Shown here one piece after another: positions 52,811-61,316 of a DNA stretch of 64,000 nt (within the stretch, counting starts at the first letter, position 1; every line of letters starts with the position of its first letter). The DNA is taken from contig NZ_FRBW01000004.1 in assembly GCF_900142725.1 (NCBI RefSeq), forward strand, positions 310,001 to 374,000, written 5' to 3'. The stretch is from Roseibium suaedae. GTDB taxonomy: Bacteria; Pseudomonadota; Alphaproteobacteria; Rhizobiales; Stappiaceae. Made by a program: the position numbers and the translations under genes. The notes below the pieces were generated by a model. It made no database searches, was not told the origin of the DNA, and saw only the letters and a list, made by a program, of their open reading frames with translations.

Positions 52811-55800
52811 GGGCGGCAAGTCCTTCCAGCACGTCGGTGTAGCTGTCAAAGTCGAACTGCTTGAGATGGCCGCGCAGGCGCGCGACCAGTGGCCCGTTGC
52901 GCGGATCGGTTTCAAGCTGCTTCAGCTTCGCTTCGATGCCATGGATGTAGCCGATCTGGCCAAGGCTGATCAATTCATCAAGATGGCCAGCCCCCGGATG
53001 AACCAGATCGGCATCAAGGCCGTTGAGGGACTGGCCATTTGCCGCGCCCGTCTGAGGGACGCTGGTCCATTCCAGATCGAGATGCTTGCGCAGCTTTGCC
53101 AGAAGCTGGCTGACGTCGAAAGGTTTGGACAGGCTGTCGTCGTGCAGTTCCGCTCCGCCCGGATGCAGGGACGTGTCGGCGATGTTGGCGGATAGCATGA
53201 TCACCGGGGCCTGAATGTCGCGGCTTCGAAGCTCCTGAAGCAGCTGCCAGCCGTTCATGTCCGGCATCAGGATGTCGAGCAGATAGAGCTCAGGCGCAGA
53301 GCTGGTCAAGAGAGCCAGGCAGCCGGCGCCGTTTGCCGCCTCCAGCACGTCAAAGCCGAGCGGCTTCAGGATCTCGCAGACCAGGGCCCGGTGATCCGGA
53401 TTGTCATCGACAACCGCAATCGTCCGCCGGGCGCCCTTGTATCCGGTGATGCGCTCTTCCTTCTGGCGGGGTCGTGCCGACTGGGCGACCGCAGCCAGCA
53501 TCAGGCGCACCTCGAAGCGGGAGCCTTTTCCCAATTCGCTGGAGAGCGCGATCGCGCCGCCCAGGGTCTCCGTCAGGAGCTTGGTGATGGTCAGTCCGAG
53601 GCCGAGGCCGGGTGTGCGCTGGATCTTCTCGCCTTCGCCCCGCCCGAAGGGTTCGAACACCTTGGACTGTTCTTCCAAAGCGATGCCGGGACCCGTGTCG
53701 GTGACCGTGAAGGTTGCCACCTGAGAGCGGTAGCCGACGGTAAGGCTGACGGAGCCTTCTTCCGTGAACTTGATGGCGTTGGTGAGGAGATTGACCAGGA
53801 TCTGCCGCAGGCGCTTTTCATCGGTGCGCACATGAACCGGCAGGTTGGGCGAGCGTTCATGCACGAACTTGAGGCCCTTGGCTCCGGCCTGCATCTCGAA
53901 CATGTCAGTGATTTGGTCGAGGAAATCGTGGATGTCGATCTCGTTGGAATAGACCTGCAGGCGTCCCGCCTCGATGCGGGAAATGTCCAGCAGCCCGTCG
54001 ATCAGTCCGGAGAGATGTTCGGCGCTGCGGCGGATGGTGTGCAGGTTTGCCCGCCGGTTTTCCGGGATCGTCTCGTCCCGCTCCATCACCTGGGCATAGC
54101 CCAGCACCGAGTTGAGCGGCGTGCGCAGTTCATGGCTGAGACCGACCACATAGCGGCTCTTGGCCAGGTTGGCCGCTTCCGCATCTTCCTTGGCTTTCTG
54201 AAGTGCGGCGTCGGTCTTGCTGTGGGCGTCGATTTCCTTTTGCAGCAGGGCATTCTGGCGGGCGGATTCCTCCTCCGCCACGTGCCGCGTGTCATGGGCG
54301 AGCACCAGAAACCAGGAGGCTATGCCGGCTGCGACCGCGAAGACGAAGAAGATCAGGGCAATGGTCTGCCCGATGATCCCGGCCGCCTCCGGATAAAGGC
54401 CGACCGCGCGGGCGGAGATGATCCAAAGGACAAGACCGATGGCCGCAGACGACAGGACCGCTGTCAGGGCGTAGCGGCCGAGGCGGGTGCGCAGGTGGCC
54501 GAGGGTTTTTTCCGGCAGGAAATGCGCAGCGGCAACACCGACCTGATGGGCGAGCCGTGCCTTGGGCTTGCAAAGGTCGTGGCAACGGGCGTCGAGCGAG
54601 CAGCAGAGCGAGCAGATCGGCGCCTGATAGGCCGGGCAATAGGCCATGTCTTCCGGCTCGAACGGGTTTTCGCAGATCGAGCAGGTGATGGTCGACTTGC
54701 TGTTCCAGTGCCGCCGGGGCTTGCGGGCCAGCGCATATTTCCCTTTGGTGCCGAGGGCAATGGCCGGGGCTGCCAGATAGGCAACGCCCATGGCAACGAA
54801 AGGGGCGAGCGCTGCTGCTTCCGCGTTGAAATAGTTGAAATGCGCCAGGATACCGGCGGTCGCCGCGAGGAACATTGCTCCGGTGCCGACCGGATTGATG
54901 TCGTAGAGATGGGCCCGCTTGAACTCGATGCCGGGAGGGGAAAGCCCCAGCGGCTTGTTGATGAAGAGATCGGCGGAAATGGTCGACAGCCACGCCATGG
55001 CGATGATGGAAAAGACACCGAGGGTCTCTTCCAGCAACTCGTAGATGCCCAGTTCCATCAGCAGCAGGGCGATGGCGACATTGAACACCAGCCAGACGAT
55101 GCGCCCGGGATGGCTGTGGGTCAGGCGGGAGAAGAAGTTCGACCAGGCGAGGGAGCCCGCATAGGCGTTCATCACGTTGATCTTGAGCTGGGACACCACG
55201 ACGAAGGCGGCCATCAGCAACAGAGCGGCCTGTTCGGAAGGCAGCATGTAGCCGAAGGCGACCGCATACATGCGCGAGGGTTCATCCGCATGATCCGGGC
55301 CAATGCCTGCGGACAAGGCGAGCACCGCCAGGAAGGACCCGGCCAGCATTTTCGGGGCGCCGAGCAGCACCCAGCCTGCGCCCGCCAGAAACAGCGAGAG
55401 CCGGTGCCGTTTGCGCGGCAGGTCCTGGGCCGGCAGAAAGCGCAGGAAGTCGACCTGTTCGCCGATCTGGGCCATCAGCGCCAGAATGACGGCGGAAGCC
55501 GCTCCCACGCTGATCAGGTTGACGGAAGCCCAGCCAATCTCGGGCCTTGGTGCCTGTGTTGCCGGATCGATGCCTGAAAAGCGGATCCACTCTGCAAATA
55601 CGCTCCAGTCGGCGAAGGCGATGAACAGGAACGGCAGAATGTTCAGGACGATCCAGAATGGCTGGGTGACAAGCTGAAACCGGCTGATCCAGGTGATGCC
55701 ATGGGTGACAAGGGGAATGACCGCGACGGCGCTGATGACGTAGCCGATCCAGAGCGGGATCGAGAAGGCATAGTGCAGCGCGCTCGACATGATCGAGGCT

Positions 55801-56198
55801 TCGATGGCAAAGAGCAGAAAGGTGAAGCTGGCATAGATCAGCGAGGTGATGGTCGAGCCGATATAGCCAAAGCCTGCGCCACGGGTGAGCAGGTCGATGT
55901 CGACGCCGTGCCGGATGGCATAGCGGGCGATGGGCAGGCCGACGAACAGTAGCGCTAGGCAGCCAATGAGGATCGCGACAAAGGCATTCGCCGTGCCATA
56001 GGACAGGGTGATGGCCCCGCCGATCGCCTCCAGCGCCAGAAAGGAAATCGCCCCGATGGCAGTCTGGGAGATCAGCCGCGAGGAAAAGCGCCTGGCGCTC
56101 TTGGCGGTGAAGCGCAGTGCATAGTCCTCAAGGGTCTGGTTGTTGACCCATTGATTATATTGGCGCCTGACCGGCAGAATCCGCTGACGGGCTGTCAT
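52803..56198 (-). CDS. Hybrid histidine kinase with NCS1-type permease sensor domain
   Basis: The 1131-residue protein begins with a complete NCS1-like (cytosine/purine/allantoin) transporter domain, about 12 helices over residues 40-490, with the QTAIGAISFLALEAIGGAI and LTRGAGFGYIGSTI segments. Next is a cysteine-rich stretch (about 503-545; CSIC, YCPAYQAPICSLCC, CHDLC) like a zinc knot, two more helices (about 575-640), a coiled coil, HisKA with GLSHELRTPLNSVLG (His near 687), HATPase (NLLTNAIKF, DTGPGIAL) and a receiver with Asp in LLDILMPD near 973, then an 80-residue tail. The design resembles CbrA (SSS transporter plus kinase): it may sense nitrogen compounds. It overlaps the LuxR-type regulator. 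Confidence 0.92.
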   Translation of the reverse strand: MTARQRILPVRRQYNQWVNNQTLEDYALRFTAKSARRFSSRLISQTAIGAISFLALEAIGGAITLSYGTANAFVAILIGCLALLFVGLPIARYAIRHGVDIDLLTRGAGFGYIGSTITSLIYASFTFLLFAIEASIMSSALHYAFSIPLWIGYVISAVAVIPLVTHGITWISRFQLVTQPFWIVLNILPFLFIAFADWSVFAEWIRFSGIDPATQAPRPEIGWASVNLISVGAASAVILALMAQIGEQVDFLRFLPAQDLPRKRHRLSLFLAGAGWVLLGAPKMLAGSFLAVLALSAGIGPDHADEPSRMYAVAFGYMLPSEQAALLLMAAFVVVSQLKINVMNAYAGSLAWSNFFSRLTHSHPGRIVWLVFNVAIALLLMELGIYELLEETLGVFSIIAMAWLSTISADLFINKPLGLSPPGIEFKRAHLYDINPVGTGAMFLAATAGILAHFNYFNAEAAALAPFVAMGVAYLAAPAIALGTKGKYALARKPRRHWNSKSTITCSICENPFEPEDMAYCPAYQAPICSLCCSLDARCHDLCKPKARLAHQVGVAAAHFLPEKTLGHLRTRLGRYALTAVLSSAAIGLVLWIISARAVGLYPEAAGIIGQTIALIFFVFAVAAGIASWFLVLAHDTRHVAEEESARQNALLQKEIDAHSKTDAALQKAKEDAEAANLAKSRYVVGLSHELRTPLNSVLGYAQVMERDETIPENRRANLHTIRRSAEHLSGLIDGLLDISRIEAGRLQVYSNEIDIHDFLDQITDMFEMQAGAKGLKFVHERSPNLPVHVRTDEKRLRQILVNLLTNAIKFTEEGSVSLTVGYRSQVATFTVTDTGPGIALEEQSKVFEPFGRGEGEKIQRTPGLGLGLTITKLLTETLGGAIALSSELGKGSRFEVRLMLAAVAQSARPRQKEERITGYKGARRTIAVVDDNPDHRALVCEILKPLGFDVLEAANGAGCLALLTSSAPELYLLDILMPDMNGWQLLQELRSRDIQAPVIMLSANIADTSLHPGGAELHDDSLSKPFDVSQLLAKLRKHLDLEWTSVPQTGAANGQSLNGLDADLVHPGAGHLDELISLGQIGYIHGIEAKLKQLETDPRNGPLVARLRGHLKQFDFDSYTDVLEGLAAHD

Positions 56199-56283
56199 GC
56201 CTAATTATTCATCCTTGAGAAGCGCTGCTTGCGGGGTGTGCAGTCTTGTCAGGATTGTTTGTGAAGGCAAGCGAAATGCAACA

Positions 56284-56316
56284 CTCTCCCGGCTCCGCAG
56301 GGCGGCACCGGGAGAG
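56284..56316 (-). terminator. Hairpin between bacteriophytochrome and permease-kinase genes
   Basis: CTCTCCCGG (56284-56292) pairs with CCGGGAGAG (56308-56316), and CCGC/GCGG extends the stem inside the loop. On the minus strand, the reading direction of both genes, it is followed by TGTTGCATTTC, so termination would be weak; it may be an attenuator. Confidence 0.45.
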
Positions 56317-56347
56317 GTGACTTGAAGGAAACGGCCTTCGGCGGTGG

Positions 56348-58888
56348 TCAGATCCGCACGAGAAGTCTGGACAAGGCGTCCAGCAGGGTCTCGCTGTTAT
56401 AGGGCTTGCGCACGACAGGCACGTCGACCAGTTCCTCGGGCAACTGGGTCTTGTCGTCATATCCCGTCGCAAACACGAAGGGGACGTTGCGCTTGTAAAG
56501 CTCCAGAGCAACCGGGATCGAGGTCTCGTGACCAAGATTTATATCGAGAACAGCCACATCCGGCACAAGCGTCTCGATCTGCTCCAGGGCCATGGAGACC
56601 GAATTGGCGGTCACCACATTGGCAAAGCCGTGATCCGAGAGCATCATCTCCACATCCATGGCGATCAGCACCTGGTCCTCAACCAGCAGCACGGCGGCAT
56701 TTTCCGGCTTGGCAGACAGGGCCGGTACAATCTCTGCAACGACTTTCGGATCAAGGGCGTCCAGTCCCTCGGAGATCTTGATGAACTTCGCCGGAATGGT
56801 CATCCGCGCCCGGATGCCGGTGATGTCGAAATTGATCTCGCTGGAGCCGCCCAGGTCAAAGGGAATGCTGCGTTCGATCAGGGACGAGCCAAAGCCCTTC
56901 CGGCTCGGCGGCGTCACCTGGGGTCCGCCGGCTTCCTGCCAGTTGATCTCCAGATCTCCTGCGCCATCAAGTCCCCAGCGGATGGTCAGGTGACCACCAG
57001 GACGCGACAACCCACCATATTTGGCAGCGTTGGTGCACATCTCGTGGAAGACGAGGGCGGCAACCGCATAGGCGCGTCCGTCCAGCTTGGCTGTCGGGCC
57101 CTCCAGCTGAATGATGGCCGTTCCCGCGGTATAGGGCAGCAGCTCAGCTTCCAGCAGGCCGCGGATGTCGCCGCCGCCGCTGCCGCGGATCACCTGGTCA
57201 TGGGCATGCGCCAGGGCCTGGATGCGGCCTTTCAGCGAGCCGATATAGTCCTGCAAGGTGGCCGCTTCCCGGGCAGGCGTCGCAATCAGCGACTTGATCA
57301 CCGCAAGGATGTTCTTCACCCGGTGGTTCAGCTCTTCATTCAGCAGCCGCTGACGCAGATCCGCTTTGGAGCGTTCTTCCTGCATCAGCTCGCTGTGGCG
57401 CAGAACCACTTCAACCGCCGCCGAATGGATCGCGGAGGCCACCTCGATGTCCGCCTCGGACCAGGGGACGGAGTGGCGCTCGACCGTTTCCTTCCAGATC
57501 GCGAAGCTCTTGCGCGGGGTGAGCCGGTCACCGAAGGGGCCGGTTTCGTAGGACTTGTCCGGATTGCCTGCCCAGTTGAGGGTCTGTAGCCGTTCCTTGC
57601 GGAAGAACAGCAGACAGTCATCCGACACCTGCGACAGCGGGATCGCCAGAACGCCGGAAACGTCCTGGTAGAAGCTGCCGGCAGGCGGGAAGACGCTGGT
57701 GAGCTGGTTCGATGTCCAGATCCGGTCCTCTGCCGTCTCGGAAATATGCTGGGCCAGCAGCGGGATCACCTCGGCAGGCGGCACGGTTCCGATCGAGCGC
57801 CATTCCCCTTGCAGGAAAAAGCCGATGCCGTCGCAGTCCAGCATGGTCTGGAAGTCTGGCAGGACTTCGGTCAGCAGATCCATCACGTCTGTCTGCTGGC
57901 TTGCCCGTTGCAGGAAGCGGTCGAGAGAATCCCGGGCGGCGGTCACCAGGTTGAGCTTGTGGTGATGCAGCAGGCCGATCAGATGCATGGAGAAGAATTC
58001 GCAGAACATCTCAGACGCGATGCGCTGCGGCAGGGTCATGATTTTCGGCGAATAATTGTGACAGGCGATCAGGCCCCAGAGCTCGCCATCGACGATGATC
58101 GAGATCGACATGGAGGCCGCAACGCCCATGTTGCGCAGATATTCCAGGTGGATCGGCGATACGCTGCGCAGATGGGCATAGGACAGGTCCAGCGGTTCGC
58201 CCGAACCGTCAAACACCGGTTCGATCGACACGCGCTGGCCGCGCGCATCCGAGATGATGCGGATGGAGTTCTTCAGATAGAGCGCCCGCGCTTGCTGGGG
58301 GATGTCGCTTGCCGGGAAATACTGGCCCTGGAAGCTCTCCAGGTCCGGGCGCTTGGCCTCGCTTTCCACTTTGCCGGCGCCGTCTTCCTCGAACCGGTAG
58401 ATCATGACCCGGTCATAGTCGAGCACGGCCCGCAGCAGGGCCGGGGTCTTGCGCAGCAGTTCTTCGCTGGTGGTGATCATCCGGATGCGGCCGATCAGCT
58501 CGCGGGCAAGCTGAACCGGCAGAACATTGGTGTCCGTCGCTTCGAACTCGATGATCGCGTGACCGGCGTGCCTGTGCACGGAGATGTCGTAAATGCGGCC
58601 GTTGGCCATCTGCTGGCGCAGCAGCAGACCCGGCCGGGCAGGGTCCGGAGCGCTCGCGAGGGCGTTGCGGATGTCATGGGTGATCTGATCGCCGACCAGG
58701 GCCGCGAGCGGCTGGCCGTTGATCGGCCCCTCAAGCGACAGGAACTCCGCCGCGTTCGCCGAATGACGCTGAACGATGGACACGGCCATGTCACAGGCCA
58801 GCAGGCAGCCGTGTGGCTGAATGCTGCCAGGGATGTGAATGGGTTCACGGTCGCAATTGGTGAGATTTACGGGTTCAGACGGGGTCAT
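56348..58888 (-). CDS. bphP: Bacteriophytochrome with HWE-type kinase and C-terminal receiver
   Basis: The 846-residue light sensor has the PAS domain with the biliverdin-attaching Cys12 (NLTNCDREPIHIPGSIQPHG), a GAF domain (FPASDIPQQARALYL near 193), a PHY domain, a kinase of the HWE/HisKA_2 class (LNEELNHRVKNILAVIKSLI near 514, with the H-box histidine), then a receiver (VLLVEDQVLIAMDVEMM near 729, Asp in VAVLDINLG near 776). All chromophore-site marks are present, so it should be red/far-red responsive. ATG at 58888 directly follows the heme oxygenase stop (TGAATG). The HWE class often signals to a diffusible receiver. Confidence 0.95.
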   Translation of the reverse strand: MTPSEPVNLTNCDREPIHIPGSIQPHGCLLACDMAVSIVQRHSANAAEFLSLEGPINGQPLAALVGDQITHDIRNALASAPDPARPGLLLRQQMANGRIYDISVHRHAGHAIIEFEATDTNVLPVQLARELIGRIRMITTSEELLRKTPALLRAVLDYDRVMIYRFEEDGAGKVESEAKRPDLESFQGQYFPASDIPQQARALYLKNSIRIISDARGQRVSIEPVFDGSGEPLDLSYAHLRSVSPIHLEYLRNMGVAASMSISIIVDGELWGLIACHNYSPKIMTLPQRIASEMFCEFFSMHLIGLLHHHKLNLVTAARDSLDRFLQRASQQTDVMDLLTEVLPDFQTMLDCDGIGFFLQGEWRSIGTVPPAEVIPLLAQHISETAEDRIWTSNQLTSVFPPAGSFYQDVSGVLAIPLSQVSDDCLLFFRKERLQTLNWAGNPDKSYETGPFGDRLTPRKSFAIWKETVERHSVPWSEADIEVASAIHSAAVEVVLRHSELMQEERSKADLRQRLLNEELNHRVKNILAVIKSLIATPAREAATLQDYIGSLKGRIQALAHAHDQVIRGSGGGDIRGLLEAELLPYTAGTAIIQLEGPTAKLDGRAYAVAALVFHEMCTNAAKYGGLSRPGGHLTIRWGLDGAGDLEINWQEAGGPQVTPPSRKGFGSSLIERSIPFDLGGSSEINFDITGIRARMTIPAKFIKISEGLDALDPKVVAEIVPALSAKPENAAVLLVEDQVLIAMDVEMMLSDHGFANVVTANSVSMALEQIETLVPDVAVLDINLGHETSIPVALELYKRNVPFVFATGYDDKTQLPEELVDVPVVRKPYNSETLLDALSRLLVRI

Positions 58889-59455
58889 TCAAACTTTCTC
58901 AAAGGCATCTAGCGCACGGCTGAAGGTTGTTCGCGCCGCGCTGGCCATGGCCTCCTCATCTACTGTTTCTACCTGTTCCAACAACGCGCAGAACGCTTTC
59001 CAGTTCCCGCTGTCACAGGTCTGCTTGGCCAGATGACTTGCCCCGGTTGCCTCTCCAAACCCCAGTTGTTCGGCTCTTTTGATCAGGAAACGAGCCCCCA
59101 GAGAGGAGCCTTCGAGAACATAGAGCACGCCCAGAAGTTCACTGAAATCAAGCGGTTGCGGGTCGATCAGTTCTGCCGGCACGATGATGGGCGCCCTGTC
59201 CAGCGCGCGAAGGTCGCTTTCCAGTTCCTCTGAGATCCGGCTGGGCACGAAGGTGCTGAAATCTTCCGGCAACCTGCTGGCTGCAATCTGCTGTTCGATC
59301 GGCCTGCGGAACTGCAGCATGCCCCGCAGATAGCGCAAATATTGATCACTCGTTCCAAGCGGCCCGACGTTGTCATCAAGTTTTTTGTGAAGATGATTGG
59401 TCTGGTCCCGCAGGAGCTTCCTTCGGTCGGTCAAGCTTTCAGAATCCCGGCGCAC
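58889..59455 (-). CDS. bphO: Biliverdin-producing heme oxygenase
   Basis: The 188-residue helical protein has the heme oxygenase signature with the likely proximal histidine at residue 23 (DQTNHLHKKLDD), and a distal helix GVLYVLEGSSLGARFL with the conserved G-S-S-L-G. It converts heme to biliverdin, the chromophore of the phytochrome encoded immediately downstream (gap zero). The start is a GTG at 59455 with no good ribosome site; a TTG eight codons in is possible. bphO-bphP is a common, self-sufficient arrangement. Confidence 0.9.
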   Translation of the reverse strand: MRRDSESLTDRRKLLRDQTNHLHKKLDDNVGPLGTSDQYLRYLRGMLQFRRPIEQQIAASRLPEDFSTFVPSRISEELESDLRALDRAPIIVPAELIDPQPLDFSELLGVLYVLEGSSLGARFLIKRAEQLGFGEATGASHLAKQTCDSGNWKAFCALLEQVETVDEEAMASAARTTFSRALDAFEKV

Positions 59456-59525
59456 AGTGGAGGAGATTATCCTTGGGAGATGGATGATTTAAATCCGGAA
59501 CTATTTTCCACGTCAATGGAAACTC

Positions 59526-59537
59526 GTCAGCGCTGAC
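59526..59537. promoter_or_regulatory. Perfect 12-bp palindrome in the bphO-urtA divergent region
   Basis: GTCAGCGCTGAC is its own reverse complement and lies about 70 bases upstream of the bphO start. Its position could serve either divergent gene. Regulator unknown. Confidence 0.4.
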
Positions 59538-59577
59538 AGGGGCATCTGCGCCAAAGTGCATACTTTTCCCCAGTGCT

Positions 59578-59593
59578 TACGTCATTCGACGTA
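59578..59593. promoter_or_regulatory. Inverted repeat TACGTC-N4-GACGTA upstream of urtA
   Basis: Six-base perfect arms around ATTC, 119 bases before the urtA start. I saw no clear NtrC/sigma-54 (GG-N10-GC) pair nearby. The site is a plausible operator, unproven. Confidence 0.35.
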
Positions 59594-59711
59594 TGTCCCC
59601 TTGAAGCGCCTGCCCCCACGATCCCCTCCAGACGGCAGCGAGATCGATTGCCGCAGATCCGCCCCGCCATCCGCTAGGCAGGGCAAGGGCAAAAAGAGGG
59701 GACTTGAACAG

Positions 59712-61016
59712 ATGAGCAAGAAGCTGATGACCCGCACCGCGGGCCTGGCACTGGCCAGCCTGATGGCTTCCACCATGATCGGTGGCGCCATGGCCGAGGA
59801 AGACACCATCAAGGTCGGTATCCTGCACTCGCTTTCCGGCACCATGGCCATCTCCGAGACCACGCTCAAGGACGCCATGCTGATGCTCATCGAAGAGCAG
59901 AACAAGAAGGGCGGCCTGCTGGGCAAGAAGCTTGAAGCTGTCGTCGTCGACCCGGCTTCCGACTGGCCGCTGTTTGCCGAAAAGGCCCGCGAACTTATCG
60001 AAGTGAACAAGGTTTCCGCCGTGTTCGGCTGCTGGACCTCCGTGTCGCGCAAGTCCGTTCTGCCGGTCTTTGAAGAGCTGAACTCGGTTCTCTTCTATCC
60101 GGTCCAGTACGAAGGCGAAGAATCCCAGCGCAACGTGTTCTACACCGGCGCTGCCCCGAACCAGCAGGCGATCCCGGCTGTCGATTACCTGATGAGCGAA
60201 GAAGGCGGCGCCGTGAAGCGCTGGGTTCTCGCCGGTACCGACTATGTCTATCCGCGCACGACCAACAAGATCCTGGAAGCCTATCTGAAGGCCAAGGGCG
60301 TGGCCGACGAAGACATCATGATCAACTACACGCCGTTCGGTCATTCCGACTGGCAGACGATCGTTTCCGACATCAAGGCCTTCGGCTCTGCAGGCAAGAA
60401 GACCGCCGTGGTCTCTACCATCAACGGCGACGCCAACGTTCCCTTCTACAAGGAACTGGGCAACGCCGGCATCAAGGCGGAAGACATTCCGGTCGTGGCC
60501 TTCTCCGTGGGTGAAGAAGAGCTTGCCGGTCTCGACACGGCTCCGCTCGTCGGTCACCTGGCTGCCTGGAACTACTTCCAGTCCGCAGACACCGAAGTCA
60601 ACGCCGAGTTCATCGACACCTGGCACGCCTACACCAAGGACGACAAGCGCGTGACCAACGACCCGATGGAAGCGTCCTACATCGGCTTCAACATGTGGCT
60701 GAAGGCCGTTGAAAAGGCCGGCACCACGGACTCCGACGCCGTCATTGATGCACTCGTCGGCGTCTCCGTTCCGAACCTGACCGGCGGCTACTCGGCCATG
60801 ATGCCGAACCACCACATCACCAAGCCGGTTCTCATCGGTGAAATCCAGGAAGACGGCCAGTTCGAAACCGTCTGGGAAACCTCCGGTCTCGTCGCTGGCG
60901 ATGCCTGGTCGGATTACCTGGAAGGCTCCAAGGACCTGATCTCCGATTGGCGCGCTCCGCTCTCCTGCGGCAACTTCAACACCGCCACCGGCAAGTGCGG
61001 CGGCTCCGGCTCCTGA
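59712..61016 (+). CDS. urtA: Urea ABC transporter substrate-binding protein UrtA
   Basis: The 434-residue binding protein has a signal peptide (TAGLALASLMASTMIGGAMA, cleavage near 30) and a type-I periplasmic-binding fold: IKVGILHSLSGTMAISETTL, VVVDPASDWPLFAEKA, VFGCWTSVSRKSVLPV, FYPVQYEGEESQ (highly characteristic of UrtA/FmdD), and YIGFNMWLKAVEKAG. It captures urea or short amides for UrtBCDE. ATG at 59712 has AGAGGGG ten bases upstream; a longer frame to 59556 is not signal-like. It is divergent from bphO. UrtD, UrtE and urease are beyond the window. Confidence 0.95.
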   Translation: MSKKLMTRTAGLALASLMASTMIGGAMAEEDTIKVGILHSLSGTMAISETTLKDAMLMLIEEQNKKGGLLGKKLEAVVVDPASDWPLFAEKARELIEVNKVSAVFGCWTSVSRKSVLPVFEELNSVLFYPVQYEGEESQRNVFYTGAAPNQQAIPAVDYLMSEEGGAVKRWVLAGTDYVYPRTTNKILEAYLKAKGVADEDIMINYTPFGHSDWQTIVSDIKAFGSAGKKTAVVSTINGDANVPFYKELGNAGIKAEDIPVVAFSVGEEELAGLDTAPLVGHLAAWNYFQSADTEVNAEFIDTWHAYTKDDKRVTNDPMEASYIGFNMWLKAVEKAGTTDSDAVIDALVGVSVPNLTGGYSAMMPNHHITKPVLIGEIQEDGQFETVWETSGLVAGDAWSDYLEGSKDLISDWRAPLSCGNFNTATGKCGGSGS

Positions 61017-61032
61017 TCTGAAGTCTTGTGAA

Positions 61033-61058
61033 AGAGACGGGCGCCCGCGCCCGTCTCT
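61033..61058 (+). promoter_or_regulatory. Perfect 11-bp hairpin after urtA
   Basis: AGAGACGGGCG (61033-61043) pairs with CGCCCGTCTCT (61048-61058) around a CCCG loop, 16 bases after the urtA stop and without a T-run. As at dctP-dctQ, it probably lowers transcription into the permease genes or protects the urtA mRNA end. Confidence 0.6.
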
Positions 61059-61088
61059 GACTGCTGGCGAGGTGACACCCCCCTTGAC

Positions 61089-61218
61089 CGTCATCCCGGG
61101 CAAGCGGAGCGCGACCCGGGACCGGTGAGCCGAAGAGCTATCGGCTTGAAATGTCCGAGAACCGGAACACCTTGGCTCACCGGTCCCGGATCTCCGCTTT
61201 GCTCCGTCCGGGATGACG
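61089..61218. repeat. Palindromic repeat element, 130 bp, between urtA and urtB
   Basis: Ends are inverted (CGTCATCCCGG at 61089; CCGGGATGACG at 61208-61218) and an internal 16-bp stem is perfect (CCGGGACCGGTGAGCC at 61116-61131 with its complement at 61174-61189). A central CCGAAGAGC-type stretch of about 40 bases is unpaired. It resembles the elements at 38810 and 38919. With the hairpin at 61033 it fills the 300-base urtA-urtB gap; there is no gene in it. Confidence 0.75.
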
Positions 61219-61316
61219 TATCAAGCGGACTGACATCAAAGTTCAGAGGCGGAGGAAACGGCCGACTCTAGCTTTCACCCCATCCTTCGGGATCCAAATT
61301 GAAACCAGGTGGGCCC

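Noticed and set aside
53391..55577. Open frame of 728 codons opposite the permease-kinase
   Set aside because: Shadow frame; the kinase domains on the other strand explain the region.
59577..61103. Open frame of 508 codons opposite urtA
   Set aside because: Shadow of urtA, running through the intergenic hairpin and repeat.
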